In this document: positions 36,872 through 45,965 of the stretch, piece by piece
Layout of the letters: the number at the start of each line of letters is the position of its first letter
Position numbering within the stretch: the stretch's first letter is position 1
DNA from: Pseudomonas mandelii
Lineage (GTDB): Bacteria > Pseudomonadota > Gammaproteobacteria > Pseudomonadales > Pseudomonadaceae
DNA: 64,000 bases
Direction of reading: 5' to 3'
NCBI RefSeq assembly: GCF_900106065.1
Contig: NZ_LT629796.1
Location: forward strand, 5,680,501-5,744,500
Program-made: the position numbers and the translations under genes
Notes under the pieces: generated by a model
What the model was told of the DNA's origin: nothing
Database searches by the model: none
What the model saw: the letters and a program-made list of their open reading frames with translations, nothing else

Positions 36872-36928
36872 GTAGACGCTCTCATAAATAAAAGGGCTGA
36901 GCCGCCACGGGCTCAGACCTCGAGCTTT

Positions 36929-38401
36929 CTAGCGGTTCAACTGTGCGACTGCCGCAGGCCGTGGGGGTTCACCCTTGGCCGGGACATCGGGGTTTTCCAT
37001 GACCTGCAAGATCGACGCTTCCGGATCGAAATCGTCCTCTTCCAGCTCGATGAATTCCTCGGGCAGGAAGATGTTCAGCACGATAGCGCACAACGCCCCG
37101 ACGGTGATCGGTGATTCGAAGATGTTGTGCAGCGCCTTGGGCAGCTCGCGCAGCACTTCGGGCACCGCTGCGACCCCCAGGCCCATGCCGATGGAAATCG
37201 CCACGATCAGCATGTTGCGCCGATGCAGACCGGCCTCGGCGAGGATCTTGATGCCGGCCACCGCCACGGTGCCGAACATCACCAGTTCCGCGCCGCCGAG
37301 CACCGGTTTGGGCATCAATTGCAGCACCGCGCCAATCATCGGGAACAGCCCCAGCAACACCAGCAGGCCGGCGATGAAGAACGCCACGTAACGGCTGGCC
37401 ACGCCGGTGAGCTGGATCACTCCGTTGTTTTGCGCGAAGGTCACCATCGGCATGCTGTTGAACACCGCCGCCATGGCCGAGTTCAGGCCGTCAGCCAGCA
37501 GGCCGGACTTGATCCGGCGGATGTAAATCGGACCCTTGACCGGTTGCCGGGAAATCATCGAGTTGGCGGTCAGGTCACCGGCGGCTTCCAGCGGCGACAC
37601 CAGGAAAATCACCGCCACCGGCACAAACGCCACCCAGTCAAAATTGAAGCCGTACTTGAACGGCACCGGCACGCTCATCAGCGGCACGTCGGGCAGGCTG
37701 GCGAAATTGACGTCGCCCATCAGCCAGGCCACGACGTAACCGAGGGTCAGGCCAATGACAATCGCCCCCAGGCGCAGGAACGGCACATCGACCCGGTTCA
37801 GCACCACGATCGTGCCGAGCACCAACGCCGCCAACCCCAGATGACTGGCCGCGCCAAGGTCCGCCGCGCCAAAGCCGCCGGCGATGTCGGTCATCGCGAC
37901 CTTGATCAGCGAAAGCCCCATCAGGGTAATGATGGTGCCGGTCACCACGGGTGTGATCAGCATCCGCAGCTTGCCGATGAACTGGCTCAACACCACTTCG
38001 ATAAATGCCGCGAAAAAGCACACGCCGAAAATCGTCGAGAGGATTTCATCGGTGCCGCCACCCCGGGCCTTGACCATGAACCCGGCGCTGAGAATCACGC
38101 TGATGAACGAGAAACTGGTGCCTTGCAGGCACAACAGGCCGGAACCGATCGGGCCGAACCGACGCGCCTGAACAAAGGTGCCCAGGCCCGAGACAAACAG
38201 CGCCATGCTGATCAGGTACGGCACTTCGCTTTGCAGGCCCAGAGCACCGCCCATGATCAGGGTGGGCGTGATGATGCCGACAAAACTCGCCAGCACATGC
38301 TGCAAGGCGGCGAAGACCGTGGCGGTGAGGTGTGGGCGGTCGTTGAGGCCGTAGATCAGGTCGGAACGGGGCTGGGGTTTTGCGTGTTCGGAAGAGGTCA
38401 C
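36929..38401 (-). CDS. NCS2-family purine (xanthine/uracil-type) permease
   Basis: A roughly 490-residue inner-membrane nucleobase/cation symporter with 12-14 hydrophobic segments. NCS2 signature parts: LQHVLASFVGIITPTLIMGG near 28-47, FVQARRFGPIGSGLLCLQGTSF near 80, and the motif SPLEAAGDLTANSMISRQPV near 300 with Glu for purine binding, then NSMPMVTFAQNNGVIQLTGV. The start is uncertain: GTG at 38401 gives a family-like N-terminus (SSEHAKPQPRSDLIYGLNDR); the longer frame to 38593 would read through a REP element. Substrate likely xanthine or urate. Confidence 0.83.
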   Translation of the reverse strand: MTSSEHAKPQPRSDLIYGLNDRPHLTATVFAALQHVLASFVGIITPTLIMGGALGLQSEVPYLISMALFVSGLGTFVQARRFGPIGSGLLCLQGTSFSFISVILSAGFMVKARGGGTDEILSTIFGVCFFAAFIEVVLSQFIGKLRMLITPVVTGTIITLMGLSLIKVAMTDIAGGFGAADLGAASHLGLAALVLGTIVVLNRVDVPFLRLGAIVIGLTLGYVVAWLMGDVNFASLPDVPLMSVPVPFKYGFNFDWVAFVPVAVIFLVSPLEAAGDLTANSMISRQPVKGPIYIRRIKSGLLADGLNSAMAAVFNSMPMVTFAQNNGVIQLTGVASRYVAFFIAGLLVLLGLFPMIGAVLQLMPKPVLGGAELVMFGTVAVAGIKILAEAGLHRRNMLIVAISIGMGLGVAAVPEVLRELPKALHNIFESPITVGALCAIVLNIFLPEEFIELEEDDFDPEASILQVMENPDVPAKGEPPRPAAVAQLNR

Positions 38402-38485
38402 GAGGAAAGCGCCAGGGGCCAGGTCAAAAAATGGAGGCGCAGGATGCCAGCAGCGGGCACCGAGGGCAAACGATACACACGGAGC

Positions 38486-38608
38486 TGTGGCGAGGGAGCT
38501 TGCTCCCGTTGGGCTGCGTAGCGGCCCCCGGCATTCCTTCAACCACACCTTGTGTGCAGATCTTGCGACGTCTGCGCCGCCGAACGGGAGCAAGCTCCCT
38601 CGCCACAG
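38486..38608. repeat. REPIN-type inverted repeat
   Basis: Arms TGGCGAGGGAGCTTGCTCCCG (about 38488-38508) and CGGGAGCAAGCTCCCTCGCCA (about 38585-38605) are near-perfect complements around a 75-base spacer. Typical Pseudomonas REP doublet between the permease and LysR genes. Confidence 0.85.
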
Positions 38609-38620
38609 GTCCGTGCGTGT

Positions 38621-39514
38621 TCATTCAAACGCGGCGAGCAGGTCTTCTTCAAAGGCTTTCTGCGCATCCCCCGGCACCTGGGCACGATGGCGCGCCAGAT
38701 GAAACGCCACATCAAAACTCAGGTCATCCCGGCGCACGGCGCGCAGCAAACCTTTGTCTTCCCAGCTGCGGGCAAAATGTTCAGGCAAATAGCCGACATG
38801 CTTGCCGGACAGGATGAAGGCGAGGGTGCCTTCGACCTGCTCGGACCGTGCCGAACATAATTTGCCTTGAAACGGCTCGTCACTGCGCAGAAAACGATAG
38901 GGATGATCGACCCGGTCGCACGCCTGCAACGCCAGATCGTCCGGCGCGTCGTCGGTGAACAACGGATGACCCGGGGCGCAGTACAGGTGCTGGGTTTCGC
39001 TGAACAGTTCGCGGTAGTCAAACGCGCTTTGCACTTGGGAGAAATAGCCGATCGCCAGGTCCAGCCGTTGTTGCAGCAACAGGCGTTCCATTTCACCGGG
39101 CATGGCGCTCATCAACTCGATGCGCACCGATTCGTCCCGTTCACGAAAGCGACGGATGGCATCGGCGACTTTTTGCAGCACCGATTGATCAAGCGCTTCG
39201 GACAAACCCAGGCGCACTTCGCCGATCAACCGACCCGCCACACCGTTGGATTGATGACGGAACGCTTCGATGGACTCAAACAGCCCGCGCGTCGCGCTCA
39301 GCAACTGTTCGCCCTTGGGCGTGACCCGGAATCCACCCTTGCCGCGACTGCACAAACGATAGCCGAGCCGGGTTTCGAGTCTGGCCATTTGCTGGCTGAT
39401 GCTCGACTGGCTCAACCCCAGTTCACCTTGCGCTGCGCTGAACCCGCCGCATTCCACCACGCGGACAAACAGGCGCAGCAGTTGCAGGTCGAGGTCGTGG
39501 AGTTGACCGAGCAT
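38621..39514 (-). CDS. LysR-family regulator divergent from polyamine genes
   Basis: A 297-residue LysR regulator. The helix-turn-helix is residues 8-66 (LRLFVRVVECGGFSAAQGEL, LSQSSISQQMARLET), and the effector-binding domain begins near residue 90 (GEVRLGLSEALDQSVL). ATG 39514 is used; the TTG just before it is less likely. It is divergent, with about 100 bases between starts, from the polyamine-binding protein and agmatinase genes, which are its probable targets. Confidence 0.87.
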   Translation of the reverse strand: MLGQLHDLDLQLLRLFVRVVECGGFSAAQGELGLSQSSISQQMARLETRLGYRLCSRGKGGFRVTPKGEQLLSATRGLFESIEAFRHQSNGVAGRLIGEVRLGLSEALDQSVLQKVADAIRRFRERDESVRIELMSAMPGEMERLLLQQRLDLAIGYFSQVQSAFDYRELFSETQHLYCAPGHPLFTDDAPDDLALQACDRVDHPYRFLRSDEPFQGKLCSARSEQVEGTLAFILSGKHVGYLPEHFARSWEDKGLLRAVRRDDLSFDVAFHLARHRAQVPGDAQKAFEEDLLAAFE

Positions 39515-39615
39515 CAAACATTACTCCGCAATAAAGTCAGGTTAACAAACTTGGTATTTCGCCAATGTATCCGAGGGCGCACGCTGCAACCACTTCCTCT
39601 GGTCAGGTGTTCGTC

Positions 39616-40707
39616 ATGGCTCCCGTATTCAAACTGGGTTTACCCGCGCTCTTTCTCGCCATGGCCGCGTCGGCCCAGGCAGAGGAAAAAACCCTCAACC
39701 TCTACAGTTGGGCCGATTACGTGCCGCCTGAAACCCTGCAGCATTTCGAAAAGGAAACCGGCATTCATGTGCGTTACGACACGTTCGATTCTTCGGAAGT
39801 GCTGGAAACCAAACTGCTCACCGGCGGCAGCGGTTATGACGTGGTGGTGCCGTCCTCCAGCGTGCTGGCCCGTGGTCTGGCGGCCGGTGCGCTGAAGGAG
39901 ATTCCCCACGAAGGGCTCAAGGGCTACGCCAACCTCGACCCGGACCTGCTGGAAAAACTGGCGGCTGTCGACCCCGGCAATCGTTATGGCGTGCCGTATA
40001 CCTGGGGCACGCTGGGGCTGGGGATGAACGTCGAGGCGGTGCAAAAACGCTTGCCCGGTGTGCCGCTCAACAGCCTCGATCTGCTGTTCAAACCGCAATA
40101 CGCCGGCAAGCTGAAGGATTGCGGCATTGCGATTCTCGATTCGCCCCAGGAAGTGATTGGCCTGGCGTTGCACTATCTCGGTAAAGATCCCTACAGCACC
40201 GACAAGGCAGATCTGACCGCCGCCGAGGCGTTGTTGCATCAGTTGCAGCCCAATGTGCTGTACGTCGCCACCGGGCGGCAGATCAGCGATCTGGCCAATG
40301 GCAGCGTGTGCCTGGCCTTGACCTATAACGGCGACGCCAGCATGGCCGCCGACCAGGCGCGCAAGGCCAACAAACCGTTCGAGGTGGCCTACCGGATTCC
40401 GAAGGAAGGCACGCTGGTCTGGCAGGACAACCTGGCGATACCCAAGGACGCGCCGCACCCCGAAGCGGCTCGGGCATTCATTGAATTCATGTTGCGCCCC
40501 GAGTCCGTCGCGGCGCTGACCAACACGCTGTTCTTTGCCACGGCCAACCGTGCAGCGACGCCACTGGTGGACGAAGCCGTGCGGACCGACCCGGACATCT
40601 ACCCCCTGGCCGACACCCGCGAACGGCTGTACGCCGACCGCAGCATGAGCCTCAAGGACATGCGCTCGCGCACTCGCCTGTGGACCACTTTCCGTAGCCG
40701 CCAATAA
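39616..40707 (+). CDS. Spermidine/putrescine-type periplasmic binding protein
   Basis: A 363-residue PotD/PotF-like solute-binding protein with a Sec signal peptide cleaved after SAQA (about residue 22). Seen: NLYSWADYVPPETLQHFEKETG near 28, YDVVVPSSSVLARG near 78, YGVPYTWGTLGLGMN near 128, and ANGSVCLALTYNGDA near 235. No permease or ATPase genes are nearby, so it must use transporter parts encoded elsewhere. Seventeen bases separate it from the agmatinase gene, so the pair is probably one operon for agmatine or another guanidino compound. A longer frame from 39565 is unlikely. Confidence 0.86.
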   Translation: MAPVFKLGLPALFLAMAASAQAEEKTLNLYSWADYVPPETLQHFEKETGIHVRYDTFDSSEVLETKLLTGGSGYDVVVPSSSVLARGLAAGALKEIPHEGLKGYANLDPDLLEKLAAVDPGNRYGVPYTWGTLGLGMNVEAVQKRLPGVPLNSLDLLFKPQYAGKLKDCGIAILDSPQEVIGLALHYLGKDPYSTDKADLTAAEALLHQLQPNVLYVATGRQISDLANGSVCLALTYNGDASMAADQARKANKPFEVAYRIPKEGTLVWQDNLAIPKDAPHPEAARAFIEFMLRPESVAALTNTLFFATANRAATPLVDEAVRTDPDIYPLADTRERLYADRSMSLKDMRSRTRLWTTFRSRQ

Positions 40708-40723
40708 ATAATAAGGAGATCCC

Positions 40724-41683
40724 ATGGACGTCCCGATGCAAAACGATCAGGCCCTGACCCGCGACAGCCTCTTTGGTACTGCCGCCGAAAGTACTTACGC
40801 CGGTATCACCAGTTTCATGCGTCGTCGCTATAGCCGTGATTTGCGCGGCGTCGACGTGGTGGTCAGCGGTGTGCCGTTCGACACCGCCACCAGCAACCGT
40901 CCCGGTGCGCGCTTCGGCCCGCGCGGCATTCGCGCCGCATCGACCGGGATTGCCTGGGAACGCCACTGGCCGTGGACCTTTGACCCGTTCGATCATCTGG
41001 CTGTGATCGACTACGGTGATTGCGCCTTCGATTACGGCTCGCCGCACTCGGTGCCGGAAAGCATCGAGGCCCACGCCGAGCAGATCCTGAACGGCGGTTG
41101 CGCGATGTTGACGTTCGGCGGCGATCACTTCATCAGCTACCCGCTGCTCAAGGCCCATGCGCGCAAACATGGTTCGCTGTCGCTGATTCACTTCGACGCG
41201 CACAGCGACACCTGGCCGGACGAAGAGGGCAAGCGCGTCGATCACGGGACGATGTTCTGGCACGCGGCCAAGGAAGGTTTGGTGGATCCGTCGCGCTCGG
41301 TGCAGATCGGCTTGCGCACCACCAATGATGATCACCAGGGCTTCCAGGTGCTGGATGCGCGGCAGGTGCATCGGCAAGGGTGTGAGGCGATTGTCGAGGC
41401 GATTCGTGCGCGGGTGGGGGATAACCCGGTGTACCTGACGTTCGATATCGATTGCCTCGACCCGGCGTTCGCACCGGGCACCGGAACGCCGGTGTGTGGA
41501 GGCTTGAGCACGGTGCAGGCGCTGGAAATTCTCGGCGGGTTGCGCGGGATCAATCTGGTGGGGATGGACGTGGTGGAAGTCGCGCCGGCCTACGACCATG
41601 CGGACATTACGTCACTGGCGGCGGCGACATTGGCGATGGAGATGCTGTGCCTGTATGCGGCCAGGCACAAAATAGACCGGTAA
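40724..41683 (+). CDS. speB: Agmatinase / ureohydrolase
   Basis: A 319-residue ureohydrolase with all binuclear-manganese motifs: FGGDHFISYP near 128, HFDAHSDTW near 153-161 and FDIDCLDPAFAPGTGTP near 238. It would cut agmatine to putrescine and urea, or a similar guanidino acid (guanidinobutyrase/propionase are equally possible in Pseudomonas). GVPFDTATSNRPGARFGP near 50 is typical. AAGGAG lies just upstream of the ATG. Its partner is a periplasmic polyamine-type binding protein. Confidence 0.85.
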   Translation: MDVPMQNDQALTRDSLFGTAAESTYAGITSFMRRRYSRDLRGVDVVVSGVPFDTATSNRPGARFGPRGIRAASTGIAWERHWPWTFDPFDHLAVIDYGDCAFDYGSPHSVPESIEAHAEQILNGGCAMLTFGGDHFISYPLLKAHARKHGSLSLIHFDAHSDTWPDEEGKRVDHGTMFWHAAKEGLVDPSRSVQIGLRTTNDDHQGFQVLDARQVHRQGCEAIVEAIRARVGDNPVYLTFDIDCLDPAFAPGTGTPVCGGLSTVQALEILGGLRGINLVGMDVVEVAPAYDHADITSLAAATLAMEMLCLYAARHKIDR

Positions 41684-41729
41684 GACGCTTTCTTGTGGCG
41701 AACACAAAGTCTGTGAACGCCACAAATCT

Positions 41730-41757
41730 GTAGGAGCGAGGCTTGCCCGCGAAGCTT
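41730..41757. repeat. Half REP element
   Basis: A single arm, TAGGAGCGAGGCTTGCCCGC, followed by GAAGC, sits between agmatinase and the aldo/keto reductase. It matches one arm of the hairpin at 56228-56287. Confidence 0.6.
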
Positions 41758-41759
41758 TT

Positions 41760-42812
41760 TCATGCCACCGGAATGATTGGCAGGTCAAGGGTTTCAGCCC
41801 CTGTATACCGCGCCGCCGAACCGGTAATCGTTTCATGTGGCACGCCCTTCGGCACGTTGCTGACCCCATCAAGCCGCGACAATTGCTCCGGGCTCAATTG
41901 CACCGTCAACGCGCCCAATGTTGCATCCAGTTGCTCACGAGTGCGCGAACCCAGAATCGGAATCAGCGCCGTCGTCGAACGCTTGGCCTTTTCCCGCAGC
42001 CAGGCAATGGCCACATGAGTCGGCGTGGCTTCAAGCTCCGCTGCCACTGCGAGCAAGGTGTCGAGCAGGGCGGTTTCGTGGGCGCTTTTCTCGGTGTGGA
42101 CCAGCATGCCGAGTTTGGCGGCGCGGTTGTTGTCATCATTGCTGCGGTACTTGCCCGTGAGAAACCCGCCACCCAGCGGCGACCAGATCGTAGCCGCCAG
42201 CCCGAGCGCTTCGGCCATCGGCAGCAACTCACGTTCGGCGGTGCGTTCGGCCAGGCTGTATTCGGCCTGAATCGCTGCAATCGGCGCGAAACCGCGTACT
42301 TCGGCCAGGACATCGGCGCGAGCAATGCGCCAGGCCGGGAAATTCGACAGCCCGGCGTAGTGAATCTTGCCGGCGCGCACCAGGTCGTCGAAGCCGCGCA
42401 GGATCTCTTCCATCGGCGTCACGCCGTCACTGATGTGCGCCCAGAACAGGTCGATGTGATCGGTGTTGAGCCGTTTCAGGCTTTCTTCCACGGCACGAAC
42501 CATGTTCTTGCGGCTGTTGCCGGTGTGGGAAATGCCCGCGGCTGGCGTGGTACCCATGGTGTATTTGGTGGCGATAACCAGGTGATCGCGTTCCGGTGCG
42601 ATGAACTCGCTGAGCATGGCTTCCGACTGGCCGGCCTGATAACCGTTGGCGGTGTCGATGAAGTTGCCGCCGGCTTCCAGGTAACCGTCGAAAATGCGCT
42701 TGGCTTCGTCACGCTCGGCGCCATGCCCCCAGCCGGTGCCGAAGTTACCGGCGCCCAGCGCCAGTTCCGAAACCCGCAAGCCGGTTTTGCGGCCGAAGAC
42801 TGTGTAATGCAT
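41760..42812 (-). CDS. Aldo/keto reductase
   Basis: A 350-residue NADPH-dependent aldo/keto reductase of the YajO/Tas-like class. Catalytic tetrad residues are in NFIDTANGYQAGQSE (Asp, Tyr), VIATKYTMG (Lys) and LFWAHISDG (His). The NADPH loop PILGSRTREQLDATLGAL lies near 290. ATG 42812 follows CAGGAG; an upstream extension is unneeded. It is divergent from a YafY-type regulator, with 200 AT-rich bases between that include likely promoters; the regulator probably controls it. Confidence 0.88.
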   Translation of the reverse strand: MHYTVFGRKTGLRVSELALGAGNFGTGWGHGAERDEAKRIFDGYLEAGGNFIDTANGYQAGQSEAMLSEFIAPERDHLVIATKYTMGTTPAAGISHTGNSRKNMVRAVEESLKRLNTDHIDLFWAHISDGVTPMEEILRGFDDLVRAGKIHYAGLSNFPAWRIARADVLAEVRGFAPIAAIQAEYSLAERTAERELLPMAEALGLAATIWSPLGGGFLTGKYRSNDDNNRAAKLGMLVHTEKSAHETALLDTLLAVAAELEATPTHVAIAWLREKAKRSTTALIPILGSRTREQLDATLGALTVQLSPEQLSRLDGVSNVPKGVPHETITGSAARYTGAETLDLPIIPVA

Positions 42813-43012
42813 GAGGTAACTCCTGAGGAACGACGCCGGGGGCAATTTAAATGACTAGCAACATGTATTTAATATGATGCGAGTAATATGGCTCGTCAAG
42901 GCGCTTTTCCATGCAGGGCAAAACAGCTGACCACCAGGGCGGCGCTCCTGCCAACTTCTGACAGCGGCCTCTGCTAAGCTCCGACGACTTTTCAGGAAAG
43001 AGCCTGCCGATC

Positions 43013-43729
43013 GTGTCGCGTACCACTCGTTTACTCACGTTGTTGCAAGTACTGCGGGGTAAAAGTCGTCCGGCCACGGCCGCGACGCTCGCCGGGGAAT
43101 TGCAGATTTCCGAACGCACGTTGTACCGCGACATCGCCGAGTTGACCGCGCTGGGCGCACCCATCTTCGGCGAAGCAGGGGTCGGCTACGTGTTGCGCAG
43201 CGGGTTGTTCCTGCCGCCTCTGATGCTCAATGCCGACGAAACCGAAGCCATCGTGCTCGGATTGCGTTACGTCGATCAGCGTGGCGACGAGGTGTTGAGC
43301 AAAGCCGCGGCCGATGCCCTGGCGAAGATTGCCGCCGTGTTGGCGCCTGAAGCTCAGGATGCTTTGCGCAACCCGACGGTGTTGCCGGGCCCGCGCGGCT
43401 ATGGGTATCCGCAAAACGCCGTGCCGTTGAACGTGTTTCGTCAGGCGATTCGCGATCAATCCAAGCTGAACATCGATTATGCAGACGCTCAACAGGTGCC
43501 CAGTCAGCGGCTGATCTGGCCATTGGCGCTGGGTTTTCTCAATGAGGTGCGGATCATTGTCGCCTGGTGCGAATTGCGCAGTGCCTACCGCACGTTTCGT
43601 ACCGACCGGATCTCGGCCGCTCACGAGCAGGGCGAGCGCTATCCGGGGCGACGCAGCGACCTGTTGCGCACCTGGCACAAGCAGATGCAACTGGATGACG
43701 CCGGGCGTTTCACTCCTGACAAGAACTGA
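43013..43729 (+). CDS. YafY-family DeoR-type HTH/WYL-domain regulator
   Basis: A 238-residue regulator. The N-terminal winged helix (TTRLLTLLQVLRGKSRPATA, ELQISERTLYRDIAEL) is followed by a WYL domain from about 140 (IRDQSKLNIDYADAQQ, IWPLALGFLNEVRIIVAWCELR). WYL domains bind ligands, often nucleic acid or oxidised molecules. The start is GTG 43013. It is divergent from the aldo/keto reductase gene. Confidence 0.86.
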   Translation: MSRTTRLLTLLQVLRGKSRPATAATLAGELQISERTLYRDIAELTALGAPIFGEAGVGYVLRSGLFLPPLMLNADETEAIVLGLRYVDQRGDEVLSKAAADALAKIAAVLAPEAQDALRNPTVLPGPRGYGYPQNAVPLNVFRQAIRDQSKLNIDYADAQQVPSQRLIWPLALGFLNEVRIIVAWCELRSAYRTFRTDRISAAHEQGERYPGRRSDLLRTWHKQMQLDDAGRFTPDKN

Positions 43730-43781
43730 CACAGACCTGTTCTAGCATGGCTCCAGAATCAAACAACAAGGAGCCGCACCC

Positions 43782-44123
43782 ATGTCCAATCCAGCCTCTT
43801 CACTGGCACCCGCCATCGCCGCCTACATTGCTGCCGCCAATGCCCGCGACACCTCGCGGGTCGGCAGTTTTTTTGCTGAGGACGCCAACGTGTTCGATGA
43901 GGGCCAACACCGGATCGGCACGCAAGCCATCGCCCAATGGATGCAAGACACCGCGCAACGTTATGAACCACGGGTCGAAGTGCTCGACGTTCAGCAACGT
44001 ACCGGCAAAGTCCTAGTGCACAACCTGATTTCCGGGACCTTTCCCGGCAGTCCGCTGGAACTGCGCTACATGTTCCGCCTCAACGAGCAGGGCAAGATCG
44101 CCCGGCTGGACATCTCTCTGTAA
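43782..44123 (+). CDS. SnoaL/NTF2-like small protein
   Basis: A 113-residue protein of the NTF2-like cone fold (SnoaL-like). The start has YIAAANARDTSRVGSFFAED, followed by IGTQAIAQWMQDTAQRY and a beta-rich tail ending YMFRLNEQGKIARLDIS. Such proteins are ligand-binding or small isomerase/hydrolase enzymes; substrate unknown. AAGGAG precedes the ATG. It follows the YafY regulator by 52 bases. Confidence 0.8.
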   Translation: MSNPASSLAPAIAAYIAAANARDTSRVGSFFAEDANVFDEGQHRIGTQAIAQWMQDTAQRYEPRVEVLDVQQRTGKVLVHNLISGTFPGSPLELRYMFRLNEQGKIARLDISL

Positions 44124-44150
44124 ACCCGAGCGCATGGCATACTGCCGCGC

Positions 44151-45269
44151 ATGAATGTCGACTCTCCCCTAAGCGCCTGGCAACACGCCATTGAACAGAA
44201 GGGCTTCGTCCAGGACGAAGCCCAGGAACATGCCGTGTGGGCGCTGCAAAAATGCCACGAAGCCCTGCATGAAGGCCGCACGCCGATCACCGGCGTTTAC
44301 CTCTGGGGGCCGGTCGGACGGGGCAAGACCTGGTTGATGGATCAGTTCTACCAAAACCTCAAGGTCCCGGCCCGACGCCAACACTTTCACCATTTCATGG
44401 GCTGGGTGCATCAGCGCTCGTTCCAACTGACCGGCACCGCCGACCCGTTGAAGGCGCTGGCCCGTGAGTTGAGCCAGGAAGTGCGGGTGCTGTGTTTCGA
44501 TGAACTGTTCGTCAACGACATCGGCGACGCGATCATTCTCGGGCGTTTGTTTCAGGTGATGTTCGAGCAGGGCGTGGTGGTGGTCTGCACCTCCAATCAA
44601 CCGCCGGACCAGCTATACGCCGATGGCTTCAACCGTGACCGCTTCGTGCCCGCCATCGAAGCGATCAAAAAACACATGCAGGTGATCGCGGTGGATGGCG
44701 GCGAAGACCATCGCCTGCATCCCGGCGCGGGTCTGCAACGGTATTGGGTGGCGGCGCCCGGGCAGCCGAGCGCGCTCGGTGAGGTGTTCAACGGGTTGAC
44801 CGCAGGCCAGCCCACGTCCAGCGATCCGATCACGGTTGGTTACCGCTCGGTCACTGTGGTGCAGGCCAGTTCGACAGTACTCTGGTGCCGCTACGCCGAC
44901 CTGTGCGAACAACCGTTCGCCGCCATGGACTTCATGGCGCTGTGCGACACCTTCAGCGCTATTCTGTTGAGTGAAGTGCCAAATCTGAGCGCACAGAAAC
45001 GTGAAGGACGCATCGCCCGAGGCACGGAAGACGGTGCCGAACGGGTCGTGGCCGGTGATCGCGAGCTGCCGCAATTGTCGGTGCATGACGACGGTGTCCG
45101 GCGTTTCATTGCCCTGGTGGACGAGTGCTACGACCGCAAGGTGCCGCTGTACCTCGAAGCGCAGGTGCCGATGGCGGCGTTGTACACCGAGGGTTATCTC
45201 GAATTCCCGTTCCGCCGCACGTTAAGCCGTTTACAGGAAATGCAGTTGCAACGTTTCGCCGAAGCCTGA
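44151..45269 (+). CDS. zapE: Cell division ATPase ZapE (AFG1 family)
   Basis: A 372-residue AAA-like ATPase of the ZapE/AFG1 family. The P-loop is GPVGRGKTW (53-61), the Walker B is VLCFDELFVNDIGDAIIL near 121, and TSNQPPDQLYADG is sensor-like. In E. coli ZapE acts at the Z-ring under low oxygen and other stress. There is weak ribosome-site evidence, but the start MNVDSPLSAWQHAIEQKG fits homologues. Housekeeping zapE in Pseudomonas is usually elsewhere, so this may be a second copy (not verifiable here). Confidence 0.85.
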   Translation: MNVDSPLSAWQHAIEQKGFVQDEAQEHAVWALQKCHEALHEGRTPITGVYLWGPVGRGKTWLMDQFYQNLKVPARRQHFHHFMGWVHQRSFQLTGTADPLKALARELSQEVRVLCFDELFVNDIGDAIILGRLFQVMFEQGVVVVCTSNQPPDQLYADGFNRDRFVPAIEAIKKHMQVIAVDGGEDHRLHPGAGLQRYWVAAPGQPSALGEVFNGLTAGQPTSSDPITVGYRSVTVVQASSTVLWCRYADLCEQPFAAMDFMALCDTFSAILLSEVPNLSAQKREGRIARGTEDGAERVVAGDRELPQLSVHDDGVRRFIALVDECYDRKVPLYLEAQVPMAALYTEGYLEFPFRRTLSRLQEMQLQRFAEA

Positions 45270-45287
45270 TGGCCGGGAGCCGCGAAT

Positions 45288-45869
45288 ATGAATCAGCCTC
45301 TGTCTCACCATTTGCTGACCATGGCCTATCAGAATGCTTGGGCCAATTACCGACTCGCCAAGGCCTGGACTCAGCTGAGCCCGGCCGAACTGGCGGCACC
45401 GCGAGTGAGCTTCTTCCCCAGCCTGATCGCCACCCTCAACCACATCCTGACGTGCGACTGGTTTTACGTGGATGCGCTGGAGCGGGAACTGCGCGGGGAC
45501 GATCCGCATCCTGATTGCTATGTGTTCTTTGCCAAAGACGAGCCGTTCGCTGCGGCTGCCGACTTGCAGCGTGAACAAGCGCATGTGGACCGTCGCCTGA
45601 TTGCCTATTGCGAACAATTGCGCGACGCCGACCTGGGACGCATCGTGACCATCGCCCGGGACACGCCGCAACATGACAGCCGTCTGCGCCTGCTGTCGCA
45701 TTTGTTCGAACACCAGCTGCATCATCGCGGCCAGGTCCACGCGATGCTCAGCGGCACCTCGGTCACGCCGCCGCAGCTGGACGAGTTTTTCTGTGCCGGG
45801 GAGTCGCACCTGAGGGCTGAGGATTTTGCCGAGTTGGGCTGGACCGAAACGCTGATCTGGGGCGTTTGA
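45288..45869 (+). CDS. DinB-family protein
   Basis: A 193-residue DinB/YfiT-like four-helix protein. Metal-ligand histidines are seen in SLIATLNHILTCDWFYVDAL near 45 and HQLHHRGQVHAML near 146-158. Members are often thiol-dependent S-transferases or metal enzymes; the reaction here is unknown. A GGGAG site precedes the ATG. It lies 18 bases after zapE, in a run of same-direction genes. Confidence 0.85.
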   Translation: MNQPLSHHLLTMAYQNAWANYRLAKAWTQLSPAELAAPRVSFFPSLIATLNHILTCDWFYVDALERELRGDDPHPDCYVFFAKDEPFAAAADLQREQAHVDRRLIAYCEQLRDADLGRIVTIARDTPQHDSRLRLLSHLFEHQLHHRGQVHAMLSGTSVTPPQLDEFFCAGESHLRAEDFAELGWTETLIWGV

Positions 45870-45965
45870 AACAGGTTCGGGTTGCCGCCGAATGCACCTC
45901 GCGATAATGTCCGTCGACCTCCCGGCGCGAGCGACGCGCTGGGCCAATTTGACGGGACGTTGACG

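Noticed and set aside
37127..38521. 464-residue plus-strand ORF rich in His, Gln and Arg
   Set aside because: It is the reverse shadow of the NCS2 permease gene; the composition is typical of antisense GC-rich frames and the permease has clear family motifs.
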